Positions 6,825 through 12,011 are shown, counted from the stretch's first letter. The stretch: DNA of 12,011 nucleotides from Syntrophaceae bacterium (GCA_017885225.1 JAFNGM010000101.1:2526-14536), one strand, 5' to 3'. Made by a program: numbers and translations. Notes: generated by a model not told the origin, from the sequence alone.

Positions 6825-7481
6825 ATGGCGAAGGTAGGAGTAGTATTATCGGGCAGTGGAGTATTTGATGGCGCCGAAATTCATGAGGCAACCCTCACAT
6901 TGTTATTCCTGGACAAAGCGGGGGCGGAAATAATCTGCATGGCTCCGAATATCGATCAGATGCATGTGGTTGACCACACAAAAGGTGAGGCCACCGGCGA
7001 GAAGAGGAATGTGCTCGTTGAATCGTCCCGCATCGCGAGAGGGGTTATCAGAGACATGAAAGAGGTAAAAGCAGGCGATCTCGATGCCCTCATCTTCCCC
7101 GGCGGTTTTGGCGCGGCGAAAAATCTGTGCAACTTTGCCGTGAAAGGGGTGGACTGCACCGTCAATCCCGAAGTTGAGAGATTGATAAAAGAAATGCATG
7201 CGGCAAAGAAACCATTGGGATTTGCCTGCATCGCCCCGGTGGTTGCGGCAAAGGTGCTTGGTTCGTTATGCCCCCGTTTGACCATAGGGAATGATAAAGG
7301 CACGGCGGAGGCCATAGAAAAAATGGGCGGAAAACACGTCGATGCGCCTGTTGACGGTGCGGTGGTCTGCCAGCAAAACAAGATCGCGTCCACGCCCGCG
7401 TACATGCTGGGACCGACCATTTCTAAAGTCGCGCTGGGGATCGAAAAAATGGTGAAAGAAGTGTTGAGGTTGGCGGGCTGA
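6825..7481 (+). CDS. elbB: ElbB-type DJ-1/PfpI superfamily protein (glyoxalase-like)
   Basis: The 218-residue product has the length and sequence pattern of ElbB: V-G-V-V-L-S-G-S-G-V-F-D-G-A-E-I-H-E-A at the start, the H-V-V-D-H-T-K-G-E stretch, the F-P-G-G-F-G-A-A-K-N-L loop, and nucleophile Cys135 in G-F-A-C-I-A-P. ElbB is a class I glutamine-amidotransferase-like fold protein; the E. coli protein is reported to have weak glyoxalase activity, and the older link to isoprenoid synthesis is indirect. An ideal ribosome binding site AAGGAGG (6812-6818) precedes the ATG by 6 nt. It stands alone, with about 236 nt of non-coding DNA (including repeat copy 1) before it and 125 nt after it. Confidence 0.93.
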   Translation: MAKVGVVLSGSGVFDGAEIHEATLTLLFLDKAGAEIICMAPNIDQMHVVDHTKGEATGEKRNVLVESSRIARGVIRDMKEVKAGDLDALIFPGGFGAAKNLCNFAVKGVDCTVNPEVERLIKEMHAAKKPLGFACIAPVVAAKVLGSLCPRLTIGNDKGTAEAIEKMGGKHVDAPVDGAVVCQQNKIASTPAYMLGPTISKVALGIEKMVKEVLRLAG

Positions 7482-7559
7482 TATATAACATTACAAACGC
7501 TTACTTGCCTTCAAGCAATCAATAGTATCGGGCGAGATGCCCAACCTACGTAACGGGAG

Positions 7560-7578
7560 GACAGGCGTCTTGCCTGTC
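7560..7578 (+). terminator. Hairpin after elbB
   Basis: GACAGGC (7560-7566) and GCCTGTC (7572-7578) form a 7-bp stem around GTCTT, followed by a moderately T-rich stretch. It could terminate elbB transcription. The motif (acaggc-gtctt-gcctgt) also resembles dispersed intergenic palindromes, and a similar hairpin is present at 10756-10780. Confidence 0.45.
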
Positions 7579-7606
7579 TATTCCCTTATTTCTCCTTAGC
7601 GAGTAA

Positions 7607-8431
7607 ATGAAAGACGGGGATTTCTTTTTGACTAACGTGAAATATAAAATCATCCTCGAATACGACGGGACCAATTATCGGGGCTGGCAGACACAGGAGA
7701 ATGCGAAGAGCGTCCAGGGGACATTGATAGAAGCAGCCCGGAAACTATTCGATGAGAAGGTGGAGATCCAGGGGGCAGGTCGCACTGATGCCGGTGTCCA
7801 CGCCCTCGGGCAGGTTGCCCACATGGGCACGACAAAGGCAATGCCGCCCCGTAAAATCCTGGAAGGCCTGAATGATCTGCTCCCCTCCAATATCAATATT
7901 CTCAGGGTTGAGGAAGTCCCCCTCAGTTTCCATGCCCGGCATTACGCACAGGCCCGAAGCTATGTGTACGTCATTTCGAAACACCGGACCGCCTTCGGGA
8001 AACGGTATGTCTGGTGGGTGAGGGATGTGCTGGATACAGAGAAGATGCGGTCCGCATGTAGTCTGTTTGAGGGATTCCATGATTTCGCATCTTTTGCGGA
8101 CAAAAGGCTGGATAAAGACGCGTCCACAAAGGTCAAGCTGGATAGTGCGGAAATGCAGGTGATTGGAGACCTCATAGTCCTTCGCTTTGTAGGTTCCCAC
8201 TTCCTCTGGAAGATGGTACGCAGAATGGTGGGAATTATCGTCGAAGTTGGGAAGGGAAATCTTACTTACCGGGATGTAAAAAAAGTGCTCGAACAACCCT
8301 CTGAATTACCGGCCAAACACACAGCGCCGCCTTCCGGTCTTTTCCTGGAGCGTGTCGTATACGAAGGTGACGAAGAGAAAGCGGCATACCGGGGTGGGCT
8401 ATTGTTCCCTCTTATTTTGCGCGGTCGTTAA
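7607..8431 (+). CDS. truA: tRNA pseudouridine(38-40) synthase TruA
   Basis: This protein isomerises uridines at positions 38-40 of the tRNA anticodon arm to pseudouridine. The N-terminal Y-K-I-I-L-E-Y-D-G-T-N-Y-R-G-W-Q motif, the catalytic Asp61 in G-A-G-R-T-D-A-G-V-H-A, the F-H-A-R-H-Y-A region and the C-terminal F-L-W-K-M-V-R-R-M-V-G helix are all diagnostic. At 274 residues the length is usual. The start is uncertain: ATG 7607 has no clear ribosome binding site. A TTG at 7628 or GTG at 7637 would remove 7 or 10 residues and give an N-terminus closer to the family norm. Confidence 0.95.
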   Translation: MKDGDFFLTNVKYKIILEYDGTNYRGWQTQENAKSVQGTLIEAARKLFDEKVEIQGAGRTDAGVHALGQVAHMGTTKAMPPRKILEGLNDLLPSNINILRVEEVPLSFHARHYAQARSYVYVISKHRTAFGKRYVWWVRDVLDTEKMRSACSLFEGFHDFASFADKRLDKDASTKVKLDSAEMQVIGDLIVLRFVGSHFLWKMVRRMVGIIVEVGKGNLTYRDVKKVLEQPSELPAKHTAPPSGLFLERVVYEGDEEKAAYRGGLLFPLILRGR

Positions 8432-8491
8432 AAACGAAGAAGAAAATCGACTTGAAAGAATGTCTTCATTTCACTTTTGCCCCTCGCTCCA

Positions 8492-8526
8492 GCGTTAAAG
8501 GGAGCGTTAAAGGGAGTTAAAGGGGA
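8492..8526. repeat. Short tandem repeat leading into dispersed repeat copy 2
   Basis: GCGTTAAAGGGA occurs twice in tandem (8492-8503, 8504-8515) and runs into GTTAAAGGGGA at 8516, the end of the dispersed repeat. This looks like duplication of the repeat terminus, by slippage or repeated insertion. Confidence 0.55.
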
Positions 8527-8641
8527 CGGTTCTATTTAAATTCCATTCCCTATCCAGACGAGTCTCTTGCTACCCTCAGCAAGATTTAAAGAAGCCATTG
8601 ATTTTCATTTCTATCAAATAAAGAGAACCGTCCCCTTTAAC
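8516..8641. repeat. Small palindromic dispersed repeat, copy 2
   Basis: The termini GTTAAAGGGGACGGTTCT (8516-8533) and its perfect complement (8624-8641) form 18-bp inverted repeats enclosing 90 bp without an ORF. The ends match repeat copy 1 at 6587; in the right arm similarity extends to TCTTTATTTG. It fills the gap between truA and the zinc-ribbon gene. Confidence 0.75.
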
Positions 8642-8656
8642 ACTCTCATCTCCCTG

Positions 8657-8968
8657 TCAATCCAGCCATAACCCGAAATATGCCCGGTGCGCCTCGCAAC
8701 GGCATTTTTTGTCCCATGGTTCCAGACACCGTTGAATCAATGTGACTTTCGCATCGCCTTCTGATTTGGACACCGGCCCCCGTGCAGAAATTTCGTCCTC
8801 TCCCAGAAATCGGTCATGATAAATCTCAACAGTGTAAAGCCCGCAAGTATTGCAAAAAAAATACGACTCAATATATTCGTCTCCCATGATACTTCCGGAG
8901 ATAGAGGCCACGAACTTGTCTTCTCCTTTCCTGTCAAACTCCCTTTCGCACTGCGAACATCTGATCAT
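8657..8968 (-). CDS. Small zinc-ribbon-like protein of unknown function
   Basis: From ATG 8968 the product is 103 residues long with two CxxC knuckles, Cys4/Cys7 and Cys39/Cys42, suggesting one zinc ribbon, and further cysteines at 81, 89 and 91 near His94. An in-frame ATG at 9010 would add 14 residues; I prefer 8968 because M-I-R-C-S-Q-C at the very start is typical of zinc-ribbon proteins. Only a weak AAGG lies upstream. I do not recognise a named family. It may be the last gene of the integron-like array, since a weak attC-like site lies just upstream (9026-9086), but no attC follows it; the dispersed repeat lies there instead. Confidence 0.65.
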   Translation of the reverse strand: MIRCSQCEREFDRKGEDKFVASISGSIMGDEYIESYFFCNTCGLYTVEIYHDRFLGEDEISARGPVSKSEGDAKVTLIQRCLEPWDKKCRCEAHRAYFGLWLD

Positions 8969-9025
8969 GTGGCTTTTACCTTGAAGTCTGTGGCCATAGG
9001 GCCATCGCATGAACTGTGCGACTCA

Positions 9026-9086
9026 GCGTAACATAGCCTGCACGAGTGTTTGGTGAGAATCAGGATGCTTTTTTAAGTCGTTCTGC
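9026..9086 (-). other. Possible degenerate attC site
   Basis: On the minus strand the segment runs from GCAGAAC (R''-like, 9086-9080) to GTTACGC (R'-like, 9032-9026), with a partly paired interior (CAGG...CCTG). GCAGAAC matches 5 of 7 bases of GTCGAAC, the sequence predicted from the R' at 9275-9281. This is clearly weaker than the other sites. Confidence 0.35.
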
Positions 9087-9096
9087 CACCCAGACT

Positions 9097-9261
9097 TTAA
9101 TATATGATTTTGCCGTCCTCAGCCACCAATGATAGATATTCGGGGCAGGTCTGCCGTAGCTTATCAACAATGTTGGCCTCCGCAGGCTGTTCAAATGACT
9201 GTTCATTGAGGGTGCGCACCTGCAAAACGTCTTCTTGGTTTTCAAGTCGTATGTTGATCAT
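9097..9261 (-). pseudogene. Truncated GNAT acetyltransferase (N-terminal 54 residues)
   Basis: From ATG 9261 the frame reads 54 codons to a TAA at 9099-9097. The peptide (M-I-N-I-R-L-E-N-Q-E-D-V-L-Q-V-R, then N-E-Q-S-F-E-Q-P-A-E-A-N-I-V-D-K-L, ending L-S-L-V-A-E-D-G-K-I-I-Y) matches the N-terminus of YhbS-like GNAT N-acetyltransferases, which normally run to about 150-170 residues. The acetyl-CoA-binding part is missing and I could not find it in other frames before 8968. A good ribosome binding site (AAGAGGAGA, ending about 4 nt before the ATG) lies directly after the attC-like site, so this is the remnant of a cassette gene. A longer overlapping frame at 9060-9245 has no recognisable features. 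Confidence 0.6.
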
Positions 9262-9274
9262 GAATTCTCCTCTT

Positions 9275-9330
9275 GTCGAACACGAAGTTCACCGGGAGCG
9301 TACGCGATCCGGTGGAACGTTTCGTTACCC
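9275..9330 (-). other. attC-like recombination site after the parE-type toxin gene
   Basis: Minus strand, left to right: R'' GGGTAAC (9330-9324), arm GTTCCACCGG (9318-9309), loop, arm CCGGTGAAC (9295-9287), R' GTTCGAC (9281-9275). The arms pair perfectly except for one extrahelical C, a hallmark of attC. The toxin's TAA stop (9327-9325) lies inside R''. R'' is the exact complement of GTTACCC at 9985-9979, the R' at the cassette's other end. Confidence 0.75.
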
Positions 9331-9624
9331 GTTATTTTTCTCAGGTTCATCAGGAAGCTGAGCACCATGCCATACAGCTACAATCCAAACGACATCATCT
9401 TTGACCCTATAAAAAAAACGATATGACCTTACAATCACTTCACGAAAAGGGAGATCAGGGAACTCCGGCAGTAGTCTGCCAGAATCGGGAAATTCCTTGA
9501 GACGGGAAAGTGTTTTCTCTGCCTTTTGGAGAAAGCTCACCGCCGCAGAAGGCTTATCGTGGTGAATATAAGAAACTGCTTCAAGAAACTGGCGACGGCC
9601 TGTGGGTGTAAATAAGATTTTCAA
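9325..9624 (-). CDS. RelE/ParE-superfamily toxin
   Basis: The 99-residue basic protein has the ParE/RelE pattern: an N-terminal strand (M-K-I-L-F-T-P-T-G-R-R-Q-F), two helices, L-K-E-F-P-D-S-G-R-L-L-P-E, and a C-terminal sheet with R-E-V-I-V-R-S-Y-R-F-F-Y-R-V and V-W-I-V-A-V-W-H-G. ParE-type members poison gyrase and RelE-type members cleave mRNA on the ribosome; the sequence fits the ParE/plasmid-stabilisation branch better, but the target is not proven. The start is a TTG (9624-9622) that overlaps the antitoxin's TGA stop, so translation is coupled and the toxin is made after the antitoxin. A GAGG lies about 12 nt before it. Its stop codon lies inside the attC site. Confidence 0.9.
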   Translation of the reverse strand: MKILFTPTGRRQFLEAVSYIHHDKPSAAVSFLQKAEKTLSRLKEFPDSGRLLPEFPDLPFREVIVRSYRFFYRVKDDVVWIVAVWHGAQLPDEPEKNNG

Positions 9625-9902
9625 GGTTTTGCCGCCTCAAGAAAACGATCAGCCTCCTTCAAAACGTCGTCAAGCGTGTAACCAAGGCCTGATGCTATTT
9701 CTTTCTCGCCTCTCGCCAACAAGTGCAAAATAGTCATTTCGTGTTGAGAGTTCTCATATACTTCCATACTGACCATGACTGCTGCTGCTCTTCCGCGTTG
9801 GGTGATGAATACAGGATCTCTCGAAGAAGACACCTTCTTGATCACATCGCTGGCATTTTGTCTAAGATCGGAAATTGGTATAATTCGGGGTGCCCTTGGC
9901 AT
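9621..9902 (-). CDS. Phd/YefM-family antitoxin
   Basis: The 93-residue protein opens with the typical I-P-I-S-D-L-R-Q-N-A-S-D-V-I-K-K-V DNA-binding region followed by P-V-F-I-T-Q-R-G-R-A-A-A-V-M-V-S-M-E-V-Y-E, the Phd/YefM signature. The C-terminal part (about 55-93) is the flexible toxin-neutralising segment. It lies first in the operon with the ParE-type toxin. A ribosome binding site AGGAGG (9911-9916) lies 8 nt before the ATG and a near-consensus promoter is just upstream (9929-9957). Such antitoxins repress their own promoter, and the palindrome at 9939-9953 is a likely operator. Confidence 0.92.
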   Translation of the reverse strand: MPRAPRIIPISDLRQNASDVIKKVSSSRDPVFITQRGRAAAVMVSMEVYENSQHEMTILHLLARGEKEIASGLGYTLDDVLKEADRFLEAAKP

Positions 9903-9928
9903 TAGTTGTACCTCCTAAGATGGTGTTA

Positions 9929-9957
9929 ATTGTACTACCAAAGGATACCTTTGTCAA
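9929..9957 (-). promoter_or_regulatory. Near-consensus sigma-70 promoter of the phd/parE module
   Basis: On the minus strand TTGACA (9957-9952) and TACAAT (9934-9929) are separated by exactly 17 nt; the -35 box is perfect and the -10 box matches 5 of 6. It lies about 27 nt before the antitoxin start, inside the cassette, which therefore carries its own promoter. Confidence 0.82.
9939..9953. promoter_or_regulatory. Candidate antitoxin operator between the -35 and -10 boxes
   Basis: CAAAGG and CCTTTG flank a central ATA, a perfect 6-bp inverted repeat within the promoter spacer. This is where an autorepressing Phd/YefM dimer would be expected to bind (inference). Confidence 0.5.
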
Positions 9958-9978
9958 GAATCTTCATCGTCTATTTGC

Positions 9979-10033
9979 GGGTAACGAAAAAATCAGCCGG
10001 AGCGCAGCGATCGGCTCAAGCGCCTGGTTATGC
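9979..10033 (-). other. attC-like recombination site after the brnA-type gene
   Basis: Minus strand: R'' GCATAAC (10033-10027), arm TGAGCCG, a 12-nt loop, arm CGGCTGA (one mismatch), R' GTTACCC (9985-9979). The brnA TAA stop (10030-10028) lies inside R''. R'' is the exact complement of GTTATGC at 10617-10611, at the other end of the same cassette. The block GCATAAC, 8-9 nt, TGAGCCG is shared with the start of the site at 10611. Confidence 0.72.
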
Positions 10034-10267
10034 GTTCTTTTGATAATGTGAGGCGTACCAATCTACTACTTCTCTAATCATTCTCTGGTAAGAAGTCTTT
10101 TGTACTTTTGCTTGTTCTTTGAAGAAGTTGATGCTGGATTTCTTCAAGGAAATAGTTACTTTCACATTATCTTCTTTCAGCACTAACTTATCCGGGGGCG
10201 GGAGAAAGTCTTTAACGACTCTCAGATGGCCCAAAGGTTCTTCAGTATATTTTGTTTTGCTCTTCAT
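10028..10267 (-). CDS. brnA: BrnA-type (CopG-like) antitoxin
   Basis: The 79-residue product from ATG 10267 has the BrnA-like pattern K-x-K-Y-T-E-E-P-L-G-x-L-R-V-V-K-D-F-L-P, then V-K-V-T-I-S-L-K-K-S-S-I-N-F-F-K, and a C-terminal Y-Q-R-M-I-R-E-V-V-D-W-Y helix, a ribbon-helix-helix DNA-binding arrangement. In-frame codons up to 10324 could extend it, but they lie in the coding region of brnT, and a ribosome binding site (AAGGAAGG) sits about 7 nt before 10267. It overlaps the 3' end of the broken brnT gene by 26 nt, the usual toxin-first order of brnTA. It should neutralise BrnT and repress the operon. Here the partner toxin is disrupted, so it may be an orphan antitoxin. Its stop lies in the attC R'' box. 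Confidence 0.85.
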   Translation of the reverse strand: MKSKTKYTEEPLGHLRVVKDFLPPPDKLVLKEDNVKVTISLKKSSINFFKEQAKVQKTSYQRMIREVVDWYASHYQKNA

Positions 10268-10529
10268 AGATTTTCCTTCCTTTCCTCCAATAGCCCGCAC
10301 CATAGATGCGAATAACGTTACCATGATACATAAACCTGACCGTTAAGATACCTTCACCGACACACCCTATACAATAATACCGATCTTCTTCAGCGCTATG
10401 GGTAATGTCTTCCGCAATAACACGATGAGGATCGAGAAAAGCCTGTTGCGCGATTAGAAAAGAAACACCGTGCTTAGATTGGTTTTCCTTGTCTTTGACT
10501 TAATCCCATTCAAAGGTCGCTTTTTTCAT
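10242..10529 (-). pseudogene. brnT: BrnT-type toxin with a nonsense codon at position 10
   Basis: From ATG 10529 the frame reads M-K-K-A-T-F-E-W-D, then TAA (10502-10500), and then continues without any shift for 85 more codons to TGA 10244-10242. The continuation has all the BrnT landmarks: K-H-G-V-S-F, F-L-D-P-H-R-V-I-A-E-D, E-D-R-Y-Y-C-I-G and R-I-Y-G-A-G-Y-W-R-K-G-R-K-I-Y. BrnT is a RelE-fold ribonuclease toxin. In relatives the residue after W-D is usually E or P, so one G-to-T change of GAA would explain the stop. No good in-frame alternative start lies soon after it. Everything else is intact, which points to a recent inactivation, or a sequencing error. Confidence 0.8.
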
Positions 10530-10541
10530 AGTATTACTATG
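10527..10541. promoter_or_regulatory. Perfect palindrome over the brnT start codon (candidate BrnA operator)
   Basis: CATAGTA and TACTATG (7-bp arms, 1-nt centre) include the brnT ATG. On the minus strand TTGCAA (10564-10559), 17 nt, CATAGT (10541-10536) makes a weak promoter whose -10 box lies in the palindrome. No ribosome binding site precedes the ATG, so a near-leaderless transcript is possible. Confidence 0.5.
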
Positions 10542-10610
10542 CCAGATTGATGTAGATATTGCAATATAAAAGTATGGATATATGTATGGCTAAAAAGAAT
10601 TATTTTCATT

Positions 10611-10726
10611 GCATAACGGCGGCAAATGAGCCGCGAGCATCCCAAGTCTGAGAGAGCGCGACAGCAATCACTCAGACTGAGAAGCGGAGTGTGAGCGGAG
10701 CTCGCGGTCAGCTTCTCATAGCAATA
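10611..10726 (-). other. Large attC-like structured site upstream of brnT
   Basis: On the minus strand this about 116-nt block ends in GTTATGC (10617-10611). It folds with arms TGACCGCGAGC (10710-10700) and GCTCGCGGCTCA (10638-10627) that pair fully except for one extrahelical base, and an inner perfect 8-bp pair (10645-10652 with 10671-10678) around an 18-nt loop. The R'' end near 10725 is degenerate: the conserved AAC is not seen. Size and shape recall long attC sites such as VCRs. Confidence 0.6.
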
Positions 10727-10995
10727 AGTGGAAAATTGTCCGCCATGTAATCAATATAGGCGGACGGACTGTCCGTCTATGTTTAGATTATAGCATAAAA
10801 AATGGAAAAACAGCCATATTTCTTGCCACTTATTAAGATATTAGGATGGTAAAAATGTACTCCATATACCCCTTGATGGCGGGATAGCTCTGGAAGGCAG
10901 CGAGCGCATTTCCTGCAGCGTACTGCGGAGAGTTTCAATATCCCCTTGCAAAAAAGAGGAATTACAGGATAGTGTGAAAAGAGGAATTCCTTACT
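10727..10995. other. Gene-free stretch before the helicase gene
   Basis: I see no convincing gene here. It holds a hairpin at 10756-10780 (ATAGGCGGAC and GTCCGTCTAT, 10-bp arms with one G-T pair, 5-nt loop), AT-rich DNA around 10785-10850, and a direct repeat of AAAAGAGGAATT at 10952-10963 and 10977-10988, the second copy providing the helicase ribosome binding site. A minus-strand frame from 11220 to 10783 overlaps the helicase gene and has no family features. Confidence 0.5.
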
Positions 10996-12011
10996 ATGAC
11001 AGGAAAAATTCAAAGCCCGGTCGCCATCGATTTCAATCCCCAGTTTCAACGTGCCCTGGATCTCATGGAGAAAACACACAGGAACGCCTTTATTACAGGC
11101 CGTGCGGGGACGGGCAAGTCCACCCTGCTCAATTATTTCTGTGACCATACGGACAAAAAGGCTGTTGTCCTTGCTCCTACCGGCGTGGCCGCGATCAACG
11201 TGGGCGGCCAGACCATTCACTCCTTCTTCGGGTTCAAGCCCGATGTGACCCTGCGGGCTATCCGTAAAAAATATCGTGATGAGAAAAAGAATATTTATAG
11301 AAAGCTGGAGGCGATTGTCATCGATGAAATCTCCATGGTGCGGGCGGATCTTTTAGACTGCGTGGATAAATTCCTCCGCCTCAACGGTCCTGATGAGACG
11401 CTTCCCTTCGGGGGCGTCCAGATGATTTTTATCGGAGACCTCTATCAGCTTCCACCGGTGGTGACGGGTCATGAGAGGGAAATATTTCGGGAACACTACA
11501 CGACTCCCTACTTTTTCAGTGCGAAAGTGTTTCAGGAACTGGAATGGGAATTCATCGAACTGGAGAAGATTTACCGCCAAAAGGACGATGAATTCATCCG
11601 CCTCCTGAATGCCATCCGCAACCGTACCGTGACCGACAATGATCTGGTTCTCCTTAATCAACGTTTCGCTCCCAACTTCGCCGCCCCGCCCGACGATTTT
11701 TACATTTATCTCACCACGACGAACGAAATGGCCGATCGTCTCAATGAGGAGGAACTTGCGAAATTGCCCGGCAGGGCCCGGTCGGTCTATGGCCTCATTG
11801 AAGGTGATTTCGGTAAGGAATACCTGCCCACGGCCTTAGATCTCAATCTCAAGAAGGGCGCCCAGATCATGCTCCTCAACAACGATTCGTCGGGACGATG
11901 GGTGAATGGGACCGTGGGAAAAATGATGGGCATCAAGAAGGATGAAGAGGGGCAGGAGGTAATCCAGGCCAGGCTGGATAACGGTAAGAAAGTGGAAATT
12001 ACCCCCTACAC
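10996..12011 (+). CDS. PIF1/RecD-like superfamily 1 helicase, N-terminal part (runs off the right edge)
   Basis: From ATG 10996 the frame is open for 338 codons to the window edge. Walker A is G-R-A-G-T-G-K-S with Lys41. The A-P-T-G-V-A-A-I-N-V-G-G-Q-T-I-H-S-F motif Ia follows. Walker B is V-I-D-E-I-S-M (Asp110, Glu111), and motif III is G-D-L-Y-Q-L-P-P-V (147-155). The set, with H-S-F-F and Q-L-P-P-V, is that of PIF1-like 5'-3' DNA helicases, which unwind forked, G-quadruplex or R-loop structures. The C-terminal domains are not visible. GAGG (10981-10984) lies 11 nt before the ATG. It is oriented away from the cassette cluster and is not part of it. Confidence 0.92.
   Translation, partial: MTGKIQSPVAIDFNPQFQRALDLMEKTHRNAFITGRAGTGKSTLLNYFCDHTDKKAVVLAPTGVAAINVGGQTIHSFFGFKPDVTLRAIRKKYRDEKKNIYRKLEAIVIDEISMVRADLLDCVDKFLRLNGPDETLPFGGVQMIFIGDLYQLPPVVTGHEREIFREHYTTPYFFSAKVFQELEWEFIELEKIYRQKDDEFIRLLNAIRNRTVTDNDLVLLNQRFAPNFAAPPDDFYIYLTTTNEMADRLNEEELAKLPGRARSVYGLIEGDFGKEYLPTALDLNLKKGAQIMLLNNDSSGRWVNGTVGKMMGIKKDEEGQEVIQARLDNGKKVEITPY

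Larger units (their letters stand above)
9026..10726 (-). mobile_element. Integron gene-cassette cluster without integrase in view (CALIN-like)
   Basis: Two strong attC-like sites (9275-9330, 9979-10033), one large one (about 10611-10726) and one weak one (9026-9086) lie in the same orientation. They separate compact minus-strand gene units: brnT/brnA (cassette 9985-10616), phd/parE (9281-9984) and a short GNAT reading frame (from 9280 leftward). Cassette ends obey the integron rule: the R'' of each cassette's own attC is the complement of the R' found at the cassette's other end. No integrase gene or attI is in this window. Confidence 0.72.

Noticed and set aside
9060..9245. 61-codon minus-strand ORF
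   Set aside because: It overlaps the GNAT-like frame, which has a ribosome binding site and family similarity; this frame has neither.
10027..10617. GTTATGC/GCATAAC ends as terminal inverted repeats of an IS element
   Set aside because: Only 7 bp match, no transposase or target duplication is present, and the gene stop in R'' plus the same rule in the neighbouring segment fits integron cassettes better.
10783..11220. 145-codon minus-strand ORF with a C-R-K-C-A-R-C stretch
   Set aside because: About half of it is antisense to the helicase Walker A region, it has no ribosome binding site I can see, and I recognise no family.

Overview
The window looks like a chromosomal segment of an anaerobic deltaproteobacterium (Desulfobacterota, perhaps close to Syntrophales). 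This is inference from gene content: a pyruvoyl-dependent arginine decarboxylase start, an ADP-forming acyl-CoA synthetase, an SH3/NlpC-P60 lipoprotein of a type common in that group, and above all a small selenoprotein. No RNA gene, CRISPR array or complete insertion sequence is visible.

Left part (1-2745, all minus strand). A pdaD start runs off the left edge. A Do-family periplasmic protease (377-1843) follows, ending in a long hairpin. Next comes a two-gene unit: a cyclic-nucleotide-binding-domain protein (2260-2745), then a 71-residue glutaredoxin-like protein (2028-2243). The small gene has two in-frame UGA codons, one at the active site and one three codons before the true stop. Each UGA is followed at 17-18 nt by a hairpin with an AGGU-type loop, as in bacterial SECIS elements. 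Conventional gene calling misses it. It matches the 'UXX-star' selenoprotein type. A strong hairpin (1920-1946) ends this unit.

Middle part (2905-8431, plus strand). A divergent promoter region leads into an SH3/NlpC-P60 cell-wall hydrolase lipoprotein, which overlaps by ATGA with a fused-subunit ADP-forming acetate-CoA ligase. An elbB-like gene and truA follow. Two copies of a small palindromic repeat ending in AAAGGGGACGGTT (6587-6694 and 8516-8641) sit directly behind genes and look like non-autonomous dispersed repeats.

Right part (8657-10726, minus strand) is accessory DNA. It reads as a short integron cassette array without a visible integrase (a CALIN-type cluster). attC-like sites at 9275-9330, 9979-10033 and about 10611-10726 (and a weaker one at 9026-9086) separate a BrnT/BrnA-type module, a Phd/ParE-type toxin-antitoxin module and a truncated GNAT gene, all in the same direction. 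The decisive sign is that the outer 7-mers at the two ends of each of two cassettes are perfect complements (GCATAAC with GTTATGC; GGGTAAC with GTTACCC), and the last gene of each cassette stops inside its R'' box. The brnT toxin gene carries a nonsense codon at position 10 while its antitoxin is intact. A zinc-ribbon protein gene lies at the left end of this region. Past a gene-poor stretch, a PIF1/RecD-like helicase gene (10996 onward, plus strand) runs off the right edge.
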